From Lachnoclostridium sp. An14 (lineage in GTDB: Bacteria > Bacillota > Clostridia > Lachnospirales > Lachnospiraceae): DNA of 57,806 nt. Shown piece by piece: positions 16,907-24,737 of the stretch. Location: positions 1 to 57,806 of the forward strand of contig NZ_NFLE01000026.1 in assembly GCF_002160755.1 (NCBI RefSeq), given 5' to 3'. The position numbers and the translations under genes are program-made. Within the stretch, counting starts at the first letter, position 1, and each line of letters opens with the position of its first letter. Under the pieces are notes generated by a model that had not been told where the DNA came from, ran no database searches, and saw nothing but the letters and a program-made list of their open reading frames with translations.

Positions 16907-17497
16907 ATGACTGCGACTGCGTTTGAGCGGCAGCTGGCACAGCACGGGTCTCCGGCCCTGGCTGGGATCAAGCCGGCGAATATTATCACATTTTCAGCAA
17001 AGGATGACGAAGATGGCTGCGGCCTTCGGGAGCTGACGGCCATATATAACCGGAGATTTCAGGGACAGGACCTGGCGTTTCAGCTGTTGTGCGAATGTCC
17101 GCGCAGCCGCATTCTTATGGTCTACCGTCCCTCTCTGTTAGAGTTTCACGTGAAACATCCAGAGGTAAAAGCGGTGCTGAAACAGATGGGCTACGACACC
17201 GGCCGCACCGAGGTCATGTTAAAGCAGCTGGGCCGCAGAATCCGGGAGTCCAGGCTGAAAGGCGGTTTCCCCCATGAGATCGGCCTGTTTTTAGGGTATC
17301 CGGTGGAAGATGTGGTGGGTTTCATGGAAAACAAAGGGCAGAATTATCTCTATTCCTGCTACTGGAAGGTATATTCCGACGTGGAGCGGGCAAAAGCCTG
17401 GTGCCGCCGCTGGGAAAAGGTTCGGGACGGCCTGTTGAAGGTAGTGGATTCAGGAAGAAGTATTTATGATATGTTCTACACAGAGACTGTGGCATAA
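16907..17497 (+). CDS. DUF3793 family protein
   Basis: 196 residues, soluble, no signal. The family pattern includes CGLRELTAIYNRRFQGQ near residue 43, LLCECPRSRILMVYRP, and the region GFPHEIGLFLGYPVEDVVGF near residue 122 with YYSCYWKVYSD-like C-terminal Trp/Tyr motifs (LYSCYWKVYSD). Function unknown, but the gene travels with flavodoxin and ferrous-iron genes in Clostridia. Here it is first in an operon with flavodoxin behind Fur- and DtxR-like sites. A parS site (17142-17157) lies inside and encodes EFHVKH. RBS AGGAGG-like at about 16895. Confidence 0.87.
   Translation: MTATAFERQLAQHGSPALAGIKPANIITFSAKDDEDGCGLRELTAIYNRRFQGQDLAFQLLCECPRSRILMVYRPSLLEFHVKHPEVKAVLKQMGYDTGRTEVMLKQLGRRIRESRLKGGFPHEIGLFLGYPVEDVVGFMENKGQNYLYSCYWKVYSDVERAKAWCRRWEKVRDGLLKVVDSGRSIYDMFYTETVA
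17142..17157. promoter_or_regulatory. parS site 3, inside the DUF3793 gene
   Basis: AGTTTCACGTGAAACA matches the parS consensus at 15 of 16 positions. In the gene's frame it encodes EFHVKH. Confidence 0.88.
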
Positions 17498-17661
17498 GAA
17501 CGCATCCCAATAAATATAAGACTTTCACCTGGCAGCGGCAGAAAAAAAACAAAATGCCGGGGCGTGCCGATGGCTGGACTCCACGGAGCGCCGCTGTAAA
17601 AGGTGAAAGCCGCGAAAACAAAATTTTAAATACAAAAAGATCAAACAGGAGGATGAGAATC

Positions 17662-18093
17662 ATGAAGATCGGAGTAATCTATTGGTCCGGAACGGGCAAT
17701 ACGGAAATGATGGCGAACGCGATCGCTGAGGGCGTAAAGGCAGGCGGAGCAGATGCGGAGGTTATGAATGTTTCTGAGACTACCGCTGAGGCCGCTCTTG
17801 GCTATGACGCTCTGGCCCTTGGCTGTCCCGCTATGGGAGCGGAGCAGCTGGAGGAAAGCGAGTTTGAACCTTTCTTTACCGAGCTGGAGCCCGGATTAAA
17901 AGGAAAAAATGTGGCTCTGTTTGGCTCTCACGAGTGGAGCGAGGAAGGCCAGTGGATGGACGACTGGACGGAGAGAACCCTGGGAGACGGGGCAAACCTC
18001 TGCGGCGGAGCCGGGTTAAAGATATTCTCTACTCCCGATGAGGAAGGGCTGGAGAAGTGCAGGGCATTAGGCAAAGCGTTAGTTTCCATGTAA
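17662..18093 (+). CDS. Flavodoxin
   Basis: 143 residues, the normal short-chain flavodoxin length. The FMN phosphate loop is WSGTGNTEMMA at residues 8-18, and the two isoalloxazine loops are GCPAMGAEQLEES and FGSHEWSEEGQWMDDW. It carries single low-potential electrons in the cytoplasm and can replace ferredoxin when iron is scarce. ATG 17662 follows CAGGAGG by 8 nt. The Fur- and DtxR-like sites ahead of the DUF3793 gene support induction during iron limitation (inference). Transcription ends at the hairpin at 18224-18290. Confidence 0.9.
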   Translation: MKIGVIYWSGTGNTEMMANAIAEGVKAGGADAEVMNVSETTAEAALGYDALALGCPAMGAEQLEESEFEPFFTELEPGLKGKNVALFGSHEWSEEGQWMDDWTERTLGDGANLCGGAGLKIFSTPDEEGLEKCRALGKALVSM

Positions 18094-18407
18094 AAGTGAA
18101 AGTAAGGATTTGACGCGGACATAGCTGCCTGCTCGATTAACCTCAAAATAAATTTCCCAATAACCTGAAATCCAAAAAACAACGAGATCAACACAAACCA
18201 ACACAACGAAATTCAGACCATTGACTCCCCCGGAGTGTTCATCGCAGGCGGAATGTCGCCAGAAAGCGAGGGCTCCGGGGGAGTTTTATTGGAATCGGCC
18301 ATTTCTGCCTCTCCTTCCTCTATTTTTCTTTCAAACTCCCCAAATATCTGCTACAATAGGGAATAGTCGGGCAAAACGGCCGGACAAGAGCAAAGGAGGT
18401 CATCTCT
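18094..18407. other. 314-bp gap with terminator and promoter
   Basis: The first 130 bp are AC-rich with no recognised feature. Then comes the flavodoxin terminator (18224-18290). An extended -10 box, TG-C-TACAAT (18349-18357), precedes the nucleoside hydrolase, with only a weak -35 near 18329. AAAGGAGG just before the next ATG is a strong RBS. Confidence 0.55.
18224..18290 (+). terminator. Rho-independent terminator after flavodoxin
   Basis: ACTCCCCCGGAG (18224-18235) pairs with CTCCGGGGGAGT (18273-18284), followed by TTTTATT. Confidence 0.85.
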
Positions 18408-19364
18408 ATGACGAACCGGAAAAAGCTGATTATTGATACGGACTGCGGTTCCGACGACGCGATGGCCATTGCCATGGCCCTGCGGGATCCGCGGTATGAG
18501 ATTCTGTGTTTCACCATTGTGGCAGGAAACGTGGATGCCAGGCAGGCGGCGTCCAACACTCTGGCCACCATTGAGCGGGCGGGCAGCTATGAACCGCCGG
18601 TGTATATCGGGGCAGAGCGAATGCTGTTAAAAGAGCTGGCCTTCGCTTACGAGACCCACGGAATGGATGGAATGGGGGATCTGGGAATCCGTCCGGAGCG
18701 GCTGTCACCTGCAAAAGGCCATGGCGTGCTGAAACTTTTAGAGATTCTGCGGGAAAGTCAGGAGGGGGAAATCGACCTCATCACTCTGGGACCTCTCACC
18801 AACCTGGCTCTGGCCATCCGCCTGGAGCCGGAAACGGTAAGGCGGGCAGGGCGCATCGTGATGATGGGAAGTGCCGGAATGGGCGGCGGAAATGTGACGG
18901 CTACGGCGGAGTTTAATATTTGGCAGGATGGGGAGGCGGCGAAAATTGTGCTGGAATCCGGCCTGCAAAATATGATGCTGGTGGGCTGGGACGCCTGTCT
19001 GGGCGACTGTATGCTCAATGAGCGGGAGATTGGACGGCTGCGGGATAGCGGGGACCTGGGCCGTTTTACTGTGGACATCAATCGGGCGCTTATGGAGCTG
19101 AACCGGCAGCGATTTGGGGAAGACTGCCTGGATATGGCGGATCCGGCAGCCATGGCCGCCGCCCTGTGCCCGGAGTGCGTCCGGGAGGTGGGAGAGTATT
19201 ACTGCGAAGTGGATACCTCCTGTGGGCCTGGTTACGGGACGGTCCTTGTGGACCGGTACGGATTTTCTGGAAAGGCGCCGAACGTATCCGTCTGCAGCGG
19301 ACTGTGGCCGCAGCGGTATAAGGACTATATTTTTCAGACATTGGGGAGCTGTGAAAAAAGATGA
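18408..19364 (+). CDS. Nucleoside hydrolase (inosine-uridine preferring family)
   Basis: 318 residues. The calcium-binding Asp cluster IIDTDCGSDDAMA (Asp10, Asp12, Asp16, Asp17) at the N terminus is diagnostic. Other family segments are TIVAGNVDARQA, the central LITLGPLTNLALAIR, and AEFNIWQDGEAAKIVLESG. The enzyme cleaves ribonucleosides to base and ribose in the cytoplasm. The stop codon overlaps the next start (ATGA), so the MerR regulator is co-translated. It fits with the BMP-type nucleoside importer at 34.4-38.9 kb as a salvage route. Confidence 0.9.
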   Translation: MTNRKKLIIDTDCGSDDAMAIAMALRDPRYEILCFTIVAGNVDARQAASNTLATIERAGSYEPPVYIGAERMLLKELAFAYETHGMDGMGDLGIRPERLSPAKGHGVLKLLEILRESQEGEIDLITLGPLTNLALAIRLEPETVRRAGRIVMMGSAGMGGGNVTATAEFNIWQDGEAAKIVLESGLQNMMLVGWDACLGDCMLNEREIGRLRDSGDLGRFTVDINRALMELNRQRFGEDCLDMADPAAMAAALCPECVREVGEYYCEVDTSCGPGYGTVLVDRYGFSGKAPNVSVCSGLWPQRYKDYIFQTLGSCEKR

Positions 19365-20164
19365 AACAGGAACTGTTTATCGGAGAGATTGCAGAGCTTT
19401 TGGGAGTCAGCAAAGATACTCTCCGCATTTACGAAGAACAGGGCTTGATTTGCCCGAAACGGGATGAAAACGGGTTTCGGCGCTACGGCGAGGAAGAACT
19501 TTATCGTCTGATCACCGTCAAGGTTTACCGGGAAAACGCGTTCCCCATGAAGGAAATCCGGCGCCTCATGGAGAAGACCAGCCGCCGGGGTACCATGGAG
19601 CTTTTGGAGGCCCAGATTCAGGCGGAGCGGATGGAGATTCTGCGTCATCAGAGGAATATGGAGCGGCTGGAGCTGGCAAAAACCTACTATCTGGACGAGT
19701 CGGAGTCCTTTGGATATTATCAGGCGGAGAATTGCTACCGCGTTTCGCCCCTGAGAGACAATTATTTCGATGTGCTGCTGGACTGGTTTCGCTGCAGCAG
19801 AAAGGATCCGGACATGACGGTCTGCTATCTGAATGCGGAATACAGCTTAGAAGGCGGTTTCGACCGGCCGGAAACTGCTTATGTGATGATCAAGGAAAGC
19901 GATGCCCGCTATCTTCAGCGGGAGGAGCTTTTAAAGGAAGAAAACAGGATTCCCGGCGGATCCTGTTTAAAAGCGGTTCTGTATACAGAAAAACCGCTTC
20001 CGGACAAAAAGAGTCTGGAAGCGGTCTGGGAACGGGCAAAAAAAACAGGAGTGAACCTTGTTGGCAGAGCCTGTACCCATTTTCAGTACGTCGTCTATGA
20101 ATCGGAGGAAAAGCCCTGCTACATGACAGAGGTACTCCTGCCTCTGGCTGTGTGTGATGAGTGA
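19361..20164 (+). CDS. MerR-family transcriptional regulator with effector-binding domain
   Basis: 267 residues. Residues ~5-75 form the MerR winged helix (IGEIAELLGVSKDTLRIYEEQGLICPKRDENGFRRYGEEEL), followed by a coiled-coil dimerisation helix (ELLEAQIQAERMEILRHQRN region) and a ~150-residue C-terminal GyrI-like sensor part. It overlaps the nucleoside hydrolase stop by four bases, so it may regulate that gene. No cysteine metal-binding loop was seen, so a metal sensor is unlikely. Confidence 0.85.
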   Translation: MKQELFIGEIAELLGVSKDTLRIYEEQGLICPKRDENGFRRYGEEELYRLITVKVYRENAFPMKEIRRLMEKTSRRGTMELLEAQIQAERMEILRHQRNMERLELAKTYYLDESESFGYYQAENCYRVSPLRDNYFDVLLDWFRCSRKDPDMTVCYLNAEYSLEGGFDRPETAYVMIKESDARYLQREELLKEENRIPGGSCLKAVLYTEKPLPDKKSLEAVWERAKKTGVNLVGRACTHFQYVVYESEEKPCYMTEVLLPLAVCDE

Positions 20165-20199
20165 TGCAGTGCCGCCAGAGGACGGAATATCGAAAGCGA

Positions 20200-20667
20200 T
20201 TAATATTGAACGTAACGCTGCCCGTGGGCGAGAGTTCCGTTGCTGTTCCACTCATTGTAAACATAAGGGGAACGGTCTCCGGTGCCGTTTTCCGTAAACG
20301 TATAGGTCACGCCATGGTAGTCAGAGGCTCCGATTACCATGGTACAGCTGTCTTTCGCAAATTTGTAGACATTTCCGTTGATCTTCATGATGCCCTCATT
20401 GAGCTCTCCCGTATCGCTGGCAAAGTACCAGGTATTGTCTCTCTGGATCCAGCCAGTGCGCATGATGCCGTCATCACCAAAGTAGTACCACTGGTCATTT
20501 TCCCGCAGCCAGGAATTGCGGTAGTCGGAGCCGTCGCCGTGCTGATATTTATAGCCCTGGGGCGTGTGTACCCAGCCCGCCGCGAACGCGGTGAGGGAAT
20601 TTGCGGCTGCCAGCGTCAGAGCGAGGGCGGCTGCGGCAAGATATTTTTTGTTCATGTGTCTTCTCAT
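20200..20667 (-). CDS. Secreted choline-binding/cell-wall-binding repeat protein
   Basis: 155 residues. A clear signal peptide (MNKKYLAAAALALTLAAA, cleavage near AFA-AG) is followed by two or three aromatic-glycine repeats of the CW_binding_1 type: YRNSWLRENDQWYYFGDDGIM, and GWIQRDNTWYFASDTGELNEG, here given as landmarks starting near residues 53 and 78. There is no catalytic domain, so it is probably a small cell-wall-associated protein. Start at 20667 follows AAGGAGG by 7 nt. It is convergent with the MerR gene and divergent from the DUF554 gene. Confidence 0.82.
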   Translation of the reverse strand: MRRHMNKKYLAAAALALTLAAANSLTAFAAGWVHTPQGYKYQHGDGSDYRNSWLRENDQWYYFGDDGIMRTGWIQRDNTWYFASDTGELNEGIMKINGNVYKFAKDSCTMVIGASDYHGVTYTFTENGTGDRSPYVYNEWNSNGTLAHGQRYVQY

Positions 20668-20796
20668 AATGTACCTCCTTGGGTCGATTGAAATCTTTGC
20701 ATTCAGTATAGGGTATGGAGTAGGTCTATAGGCAATAGATGTAAGAAATCTGTAAGGAGACGTAAGAGGAGAGAAAGAAATTCAGAAAGGATTGTA

Positions 20797-21495
20797 ATGA
20801 ATATGCCTATAGGAGTTTTATGTAATTGCGCAACTGTGGTTCTTGGCGGATTGCTGGGGACTGCCTTTGGAAAACATTTGAAAGCGGAGATGAAGGAAAC
20901 GCTTACTGTCGTTTTTGGACTGGTGGCCATCGCCAACGGCGTGGTGTCAGTGATTAAGGTTCAGGCTATGCCTCCGGTAGTAATGGCGGTGATCGCGGGA
21001 GCCTTTTTGGGAGAAATTCTCAGCCTGGAACGCCGGGTAAAAAGCGGCCTCCACGGAGTCCTTGCCCATCTTCCCATAAACACGTCCAGTCTGGATATGA
21101 ATGAGTACGTAACTATCGTGGCCATTTTCTGCGCCAGCGGATTTGGCATATACGGGGTGTTAATGGAGGGAATGTCTGGAGATCCCAGCATTTTGTTTTC
21201 CAAATCGGTGATGGACCTGTTCACGGCGCTGATTTTTGCCGGCGCTATGGGGGTGGCGGTGAGCCTGATCGCCGGGCTGCAGCTGGTGATATTCCTGGTG
21301 TTATTTTTCCTGGCAAAGCTGGTGGTGCCGCTGACGACGCCGGAGCTGTTAAACGATTTTATGGCCTGCGGCGGTGTTCTCACCATAGCAGCCGGCCTGC
21401 GGGTCAGCAAAATCAAAAATGTCCCCCTTACCAACCTTCTTCCGTCTTTGATTTTTGTGATGCCGCTCAGCAGTGTTTGGGCCTCCATCTTTTAA
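20797..21495 (+). CDS. DUF554 family membrane protein (paralogue)
   Basis: 232 residues and about six hydrophobic segments. It shares with the copy at 7645-8364 an N-terminal glycine-rich membrane segment (GVLCNCATVVLGGLLGTAFG), an AGAxLGE motif and a GDPS(I/M)LF(S/T)K(S/A) motif near residue 127. The two differ enough to be old paralogues rather than a recent duplication. Function unknown. It is followed 15 bp later by an HD-domain gene, so they probably form an operon. Confidence 0.85.
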   Translation: MNMPIGVLCNCATVVLGGLLGTAFGKHLKAEMKETLTVVFGLVAIANGVVSVIKVQAMPPVVMAVIAGAFLGEILSLERRVKSGLHGVLAHLPINTSSLDMNEYVTIVAIFCASGFGIYGVLMEGMSGDPSILFSKSVMDLFTALIFAGAMGVAVSLIAGLQLVIFLVLFFLAKLVVPLTTPELLNDFMACGGVLTIAAGLRVSKIKNVPLTNLLPSLIFVMPLSSVWASIF

Positions 21496-21510
21496 GGAGG
21501 GGATGAGGAC

Positions 21511-22086
21511 ATGAGCGCGGCAGAGAGCTGGCTTTCTTTTATAAAAGAAGTGGAAAACCTGAAAAATATCCGCCGCAGCGCCTGGACCTCCGACGGGAGT
21601 CAGGAAACCACAGCCGCCCACTCCTGGCGGCTGGCGCTGATGGCTGGGCTGCTGTCAGAGGAGGACGCCTATGAAGGCTTAAACAGCCGGCGGGTGCTTA
21701 TGATGGCCTTGGTGCATGACCTGGGAGAGCTTTATGACGGGGACATTTCCGCCGTGCTGCGGCCGGATCCGGGGGAAAAGTATGAGACGGAAAAGGCAGC
21801 TGTGTGCCGGGCAGTTTCCATGTTGGAAAAGAAAAGGCAGGAGGAGATTCTGGAGCTTTGGGAGGAATATGAAAGAGGAGAGACGGCTGAGGCCCGTTTT
21901 GTGAAAGCTTTGGACAAGGCGGAGACGATCATCCAGCACAACCAGGGACAGAATCCCCCGGATTTTGATTATGAGTTTAATCTGGAATATGGAAAACCGT
22001 ATTTTCAGGAGGAAGGGCTGTTGCGGGAGCTGAGGGAACGCATTGACGGGGAGACACGGGAGAAATGCCGCAGGGAGAGAGGATGA
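21511..22086 (+). CDS. HD-domain phosphohydrolase (YfbR/HDDC2-like)
   Basis: 191 residues. The metal-binding pattern is H...HD...D: ETTAAHSWRLALMA near residue 35, ALVHDLGELYDGDI near residue 70, and FVKALDKAETIIQH near residue 130. This is the HD_3 arrangement of 5'-deoxynucleotidases that dephosphorylate dNMPs. RBS AAGGAGGGG-like lies before the ATG. A strong terminator follows at 22153-22212, ending the DUF554-HD unit. Confidence 0.85.
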   Translation: MSAAESWLSFIKEVENLKNIRRSAWTSDGSQETTAAHSWRLALMAGLLSEEDAYEGLNSRRVLMMALVHDLGELYDGDISAVLRPDPGEKYETEKAAVCRAVSMLEKKRQEEILELWEEYERGETAEARFVKALDKAETIIQHNQGQNPPDFDYEFNLEYGKPYFQEEGLLRELRERIDGETREKCRRERG

Positions 22087-22152
22087 ATGTCCGAGGAGAA
22101 AGGAAAACCTGCGGAAAATCGCCATGGAGCGGTACTCTACAGATTAAACCAG

Positions 22153-22212
22153 AAACAGGGATCACAGGAACCAACGATAGAAATGTTTGTTCCTGTGATC
22201 CCTGTTTTGTTT
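22153..22212 (+). terminator. Strong Rho-independent terminator
   Basis: AAACAGGGATCACAGGAAC (22153-22171) is perfectly complementary to GTTCCTGTGATCCCTGTTT (22189-22207), followed by TGTTTT. It ends the HD-domain unit and, with A-runs on the other side, may also serve the convergent Rpn gene. Confidence 0.9.
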
Positions 22213-22237
22213 TAATAAACGTGGCAGAACAACCGGT

Positions 22238-23059
22238 TTACTGTAGCCTCTCGTAAGCCTGGATCGTTTCCGCCACAAAGTCCGCTTTCAGCTCCAGTTT
22301 ATCGGCAATAGCGTCAACGGAAAGACCAGTGCCGTAGAGTTCAATAATTTTGAAGGTGAGAGTGCGTCCTTCCTCCCGCCCGATCTCAATATTCTCCCGA
22401 TCTCTCTGAGCCAAAGTCATAAATTCAACCTCCATTTCCTCACTGGCCTTCACTTCCAGCACTCTTTTATGAATCAAGCGGATAAACGGGCTCCTGGCCT
22501 GCGCAGCGAAACTATTGGTGGTGTGTTCCACGTAGATCAGAAAATCCCGCACTCCTTCCTCCGCGGCCTCCAGGTCTCCGCGGGTGTTTAAAAACAGCTT
22601 AACGGTCTCATCCCCCAGTGCAAGGGAGGGATTCTCCCGGCAGGTATTCTCAAAGGTATACCGGTATCGCCCCTCATAAAACGGATCAAAGGTGCAGATA
22701 AAAATAACGTAGGTCCGTTTCAGGGCGGAATAGGGCTCGCCCGCTGAAATCTGGTCCAGATCCAGATTTCCCTGGTAATACCTGGCCCGCTTTGGAAGAT
22801 CCCGCCGGCGCCCCCGCTGCATTTCCACGTTGTAAACCGTGCCGTTTTCGTCGTTTACATACACATCCAGGCGGATGCCCTTTCCTTCATATAGAATATC
22901 AATGGTTTTCTGAGATTCCGGCAAAATGACCTGCCGGATGGAGATGCCAAGGAGCTGTTCCAGCACCTGCCTGCAGATTTCCGGATCGCTCATCACCTTG
23001 GCGAACAGAAAATCGTCCTCCAGATTCAGCTCCTGGATGGTTTTTTCCTTTCGGTTCAC
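22238..23059 (-). CDS. Rpn-family PD-(D/E)XK nuclease (transposase_31-like)
   Basis: 273 residues. The N-terminal ELNLEDDFLFAKVMSDPE is the family's signature opening. The nuclease core is GIRLDVYVND and TVYNVEMQ, the Asp and Glu-x-Gln of a PD-(D/E)XK fold near residues 64-80. The C-terminal third is helical, with an IGREEGR segment followed by a small HTH-like end (LSVDAIADKLELKADFVAET). Rpn proteins cleave DNA and raise RecA-independent recombination; many are degraded. This copy appears complete and has no terminal inverted repeats. Confidence 0.85.
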   Translation of the reverse strand: MNRKEKTIQELNLEDDFLFAKVMSDPEICRQVLEQLLGISIRQVILPESQKTIDILYEGKGIRLDVYVNDENGTVYNVEMQRGRRRDLPKRARYYQGNLDLDQISAGEPYSALKRTYVIFICTFDPFYEGRYRYTFENTCRENPSLALGDETVKLFLNTRGDLEAAEEGVRDFLIYVEHTTNSFAAQARSPFIRLIHKRVLEVKASEEMEVEFMTLAQRDRENIEIGREEGRTLTFKIIELYGTGLSVDAIADKLELKADFVAETIQAYERLQ

Positions 23060-23083
23060 GAAACCTTACCCTCTCTTTCTTAG

Positions 23084-23129
23084 ATTATAACATGATTGGC
23101 GCGATGCGCCAGCCCCCTTTCCGATTATA
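23084..23129 (-). promoter_or_regulatory. Two repeated extended -10 boxes ahead of the Rpn gene
   Basis: On the minus strand TGTTATAAT occurs twice (plus-strand coordinates 23084-23092 and 23124-23132), exactly 40 bp apart, with a small palindrome GGCGC-gat-GCGCC between. Both could start transcription of the Rpn nuclease. Confidence 0.5.
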
Positions 23130-23276
23130 ACAGGAAAAAGTCCTCCTTTCGGTCGATACGCTGCTCATACGGAAATTATTGGAAACGATTTCCGGCCCGT
23201 TGTTCCTCCCGGTCTTCCCTGTCGGATCCTGTCGCTCATTTCCTTCCGATTTCCCCAGGTTTCCCGCCAATTTCAC

Positions 23277-23305
23277 TTGACAAACACCAGGCCATTGACT
23301 ATTAT
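23277..23305 (+). promoter_or_regulatory. Promoter of the fatty-acid synthesis operon
   Basis: TTGACA (23277-23282), a 17-bp spacer and TATTAT (23300-23305). It gives a start site near 23312 and a leader of about 50 nt to fabH. The rest of the 301-bp gap before fabH holds the Rpn promoter boxes and no other recognised feature. Confidence 0.8.
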
Positions 23306-23306
23306 T

Positions 23307-23323
23307 ATTTTGAATATCAAACT
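23307..23323. promoter_or_regulatory. FabT-like operator over the fab start site
   Basis: ATTTTGAATATCAAACT contains the palindrome TTTGA-ATA-TCAAA, very close to the FabT consensus AnTTTGATTATCAAATT known from streptococci. It covers the predicted start of transcription. A FabT-like MarR regulator is encoded at 54627-55061. Confidence 0.7.
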
Positions 23324-23360
23324 TTTAACTGCAAACGCTTATTTTAACAGGAAAAACGCT

Positions 23361-24323
23361 ATGAAAATGAGAATACTAGGAACCGGCTCTTACGTGCCGG
23401 AACGCATTGTGACAAACGATGACCTGGCAAAGATCGTGGAGACCAACGACGAGTGGATCAGCACCAGGACAGGGATCCGGGAGCGGCGGATCACCCAGGG
23501 CGAGGGAACCAGCGCGCTGGCGGCCAAGGCAGCCGGGCGGGCATTAGAGCAGTCCGGGGTAAAACCGGAGGAAATCGACCTCATCCTGCTGGGTACCTCC
23601 ACGCCGGACAAATGTTTCCCCAGCGGAGCCTGCGAAGTCCAGGGCGCCATCGGGGCGGTGAACGCCGTGGCCTACGACATCAGCGCGGCCTGTTCCGGCT
23701 TTATTTTCGCCCTGAACACGGCTCAGGCCTTTTTCGAGGCCGGGATCTACAAAAAGGCCCTGGTCATCGGCTGCGACGTCCTCAGCAAGATCGTGGACTG
23801 GGAGGACCGCAGCACCTGCGTGCTGTTTGGAGACGGAGCCGGGGCGGTGGTCGTTTCCGCGGAGGAAGGCCAGGGCTACCGTGCGGTCATGGGTTCTGAC
23901 GGCAGCCGCGCGGCATCCATGGAATGTCCCTCCAGAACCAACGACAATTTCCTCACGGGAAAACTTCCCACTGTAGGCTTTACCACCATGGAAGGCCAGG
24001 AGATTTTCAAATTCGCGGTGAAGAAGGTGCCGGAGTGCACCGGAGCGCTGCTGGAGGCCAACGGCCTGGAGAAAGAGGAAATCAAGTATTTCGTGCTGCA
24101 TCAGGCAAATTACCGGATTGTGGAGGCCATCGCGAAACGGATGAAACTGCCGGTGGAGCGTTTCCCCATGAATATCGCGAAATACGGCAACACCTCCGGA
24201 GCAACCATCCCGATTCTGTTAGACGAGTTAAACCGGGAAGGAAAGCTGGCCCAGGGCGACAAGATCGTCGTTTCCGGCTTTGGAGCCGGCCTCACCTGGG
24301 GAGCTGCGCTGCTGGAGTGGTAG
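23361..24323 (+). CDS. fabH: Beta-ketoacyl-ACP synthase III
   Basis: 320 residues, full family length. The catalytic triad is complete: Cys111 in DISAACSGF, His247 in VLHQANYRI and Asn277 in KYGNTSGAT. It condenses acetyl-CoA (or branched primers) with malonyl-ACP to start each fatty-acid chain. ATG 23361 was chosen because MKMRILGTGSYVPERIV is the usual N terminus; the RBS (CAGG) is weak. It is the first gene of the FAS II operon and lies directly behind the FabT-like operator. A 180-bp gap with a repeat element and an internal promoter separates it from acpP. Confidence 0.95.
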   Translation: MKMRILGTGSYVPERIVTNDDLAKIVETNDEWISTRTGIRERRITQGEGTSALAAKAAGRALEQSGVKPEEIDLILLGTSTPDKCFPSGACEVQGAIGAVNAVAYDISAACSGFIFALNTAQAFFEAGIYKKALVIGCDVLSKIVDWEDRSTCVLFGDGAGAVVVSAEEGQGYRAVMGSDGSRAASMECPSRTNDNFLTGKLPTVGFTTMEGQEIFKFAVKKVPECTGALLEANGLEKEEIKYFVLHQANYRIVEAIAKRMKLPVERFPMNIAKYGNTSGATIPILLDELNREGKLAQGDKIVVSGFGAGLTWGAALLEW

Positions 24324-24405
24324 AAAGCCTGCGCCCCGCACAGGGAAAAGGACTGCCGGCGCAGACGCGCTCCGGCACTGGCGCGGGCAGCAGAGCACAC
24401 TTTCA
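24324..24405. repeat. Intergenic repeat family 1, copy E (diverged)
   Basis: A diverged copy between fabH and acpP: GGGAAAAGGACTGC, then GCAGACGCGCTCCGGC and GCACACTTT in the same order as copies A and D. Confidence 0.6.
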
Positions 24406-24424
24406 TATTTTGCGCAAAAATAGA

Positions 24425-24453
24425 TAGAAAACGGCGCGGCCGTTTGCTATAAT
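24425..24453 (+). promoter_or_regulatory. Internal promoter before acpP
   Basis: TAGAAA (24425-24430), a 17-bp spacer and TATAAT (24448-24453), with extended -10 TG at 24445-24446. It can give extra acpP transcription independent of the FabT-controlled promoter. Confidence 0.65.
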
Positions 24454-24503
24454 AGAGTATTGAAAGAAAAAAACAAAATAAACCAAAAAAGGAGATTAAA
24501 ACC

Positions 24504-24737
24504 ATGTTAGAGAGAATGAAAGAGATGATCGCAGAGCAGTTAGGAGTAGACGCTGAGAGCGTAACGGAGGTTTCCTCCTTCAAAGAGGATCTGGGCGCTG
24601 ATTCCCTGGACCTGTTTGAGCTGGTGATGGCTCTTGAGGACGAGTATTCCGTAGAGATCCCCGCTGAGGAGCTGGAGAAACTGACCACTGTTGGATCCGT
24701 TATGGATTATCTGAAAGCAAAGGGTGTTGAGGACTAA
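24504..24737 (+). CDS. acpP: Acyl carrier protein
   Basis: 77 residues, highly acidic. Ser34 in [10 protein letters not shown] is the 4'-phosphopantetheine attachment site. It carries the growing acyl chain among the FAS II enzymes. RBS AAAAAGGAG lies 9 nt upstream. An extended -10 promoter of its own precedes it, fitting the need for more carrier than enzyme. Its TAA overlaps the fabK ATG (TAATG), so translation is coupled. Confidence 0.97.
   Translation: MLERMKEMIAEQLGVDAESVTEVSSFKEDLGADSLDLFELVMALEDEYSVEIPAEELEKLTTVGSVMDYLKAKGVED

Noticed and set aside
20161-20691. Plus-strand frame opposite the cell-wall-binding repeat protein
   Set aside because: The minus strand has a signal peptide, RBS and aromatic repeats; the plus frame has none of these.
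22238-23059. The Rpn gene as part of an intact insertion sequence
   Set aside because: No terminal inverted repeats or target duplications were found around it.
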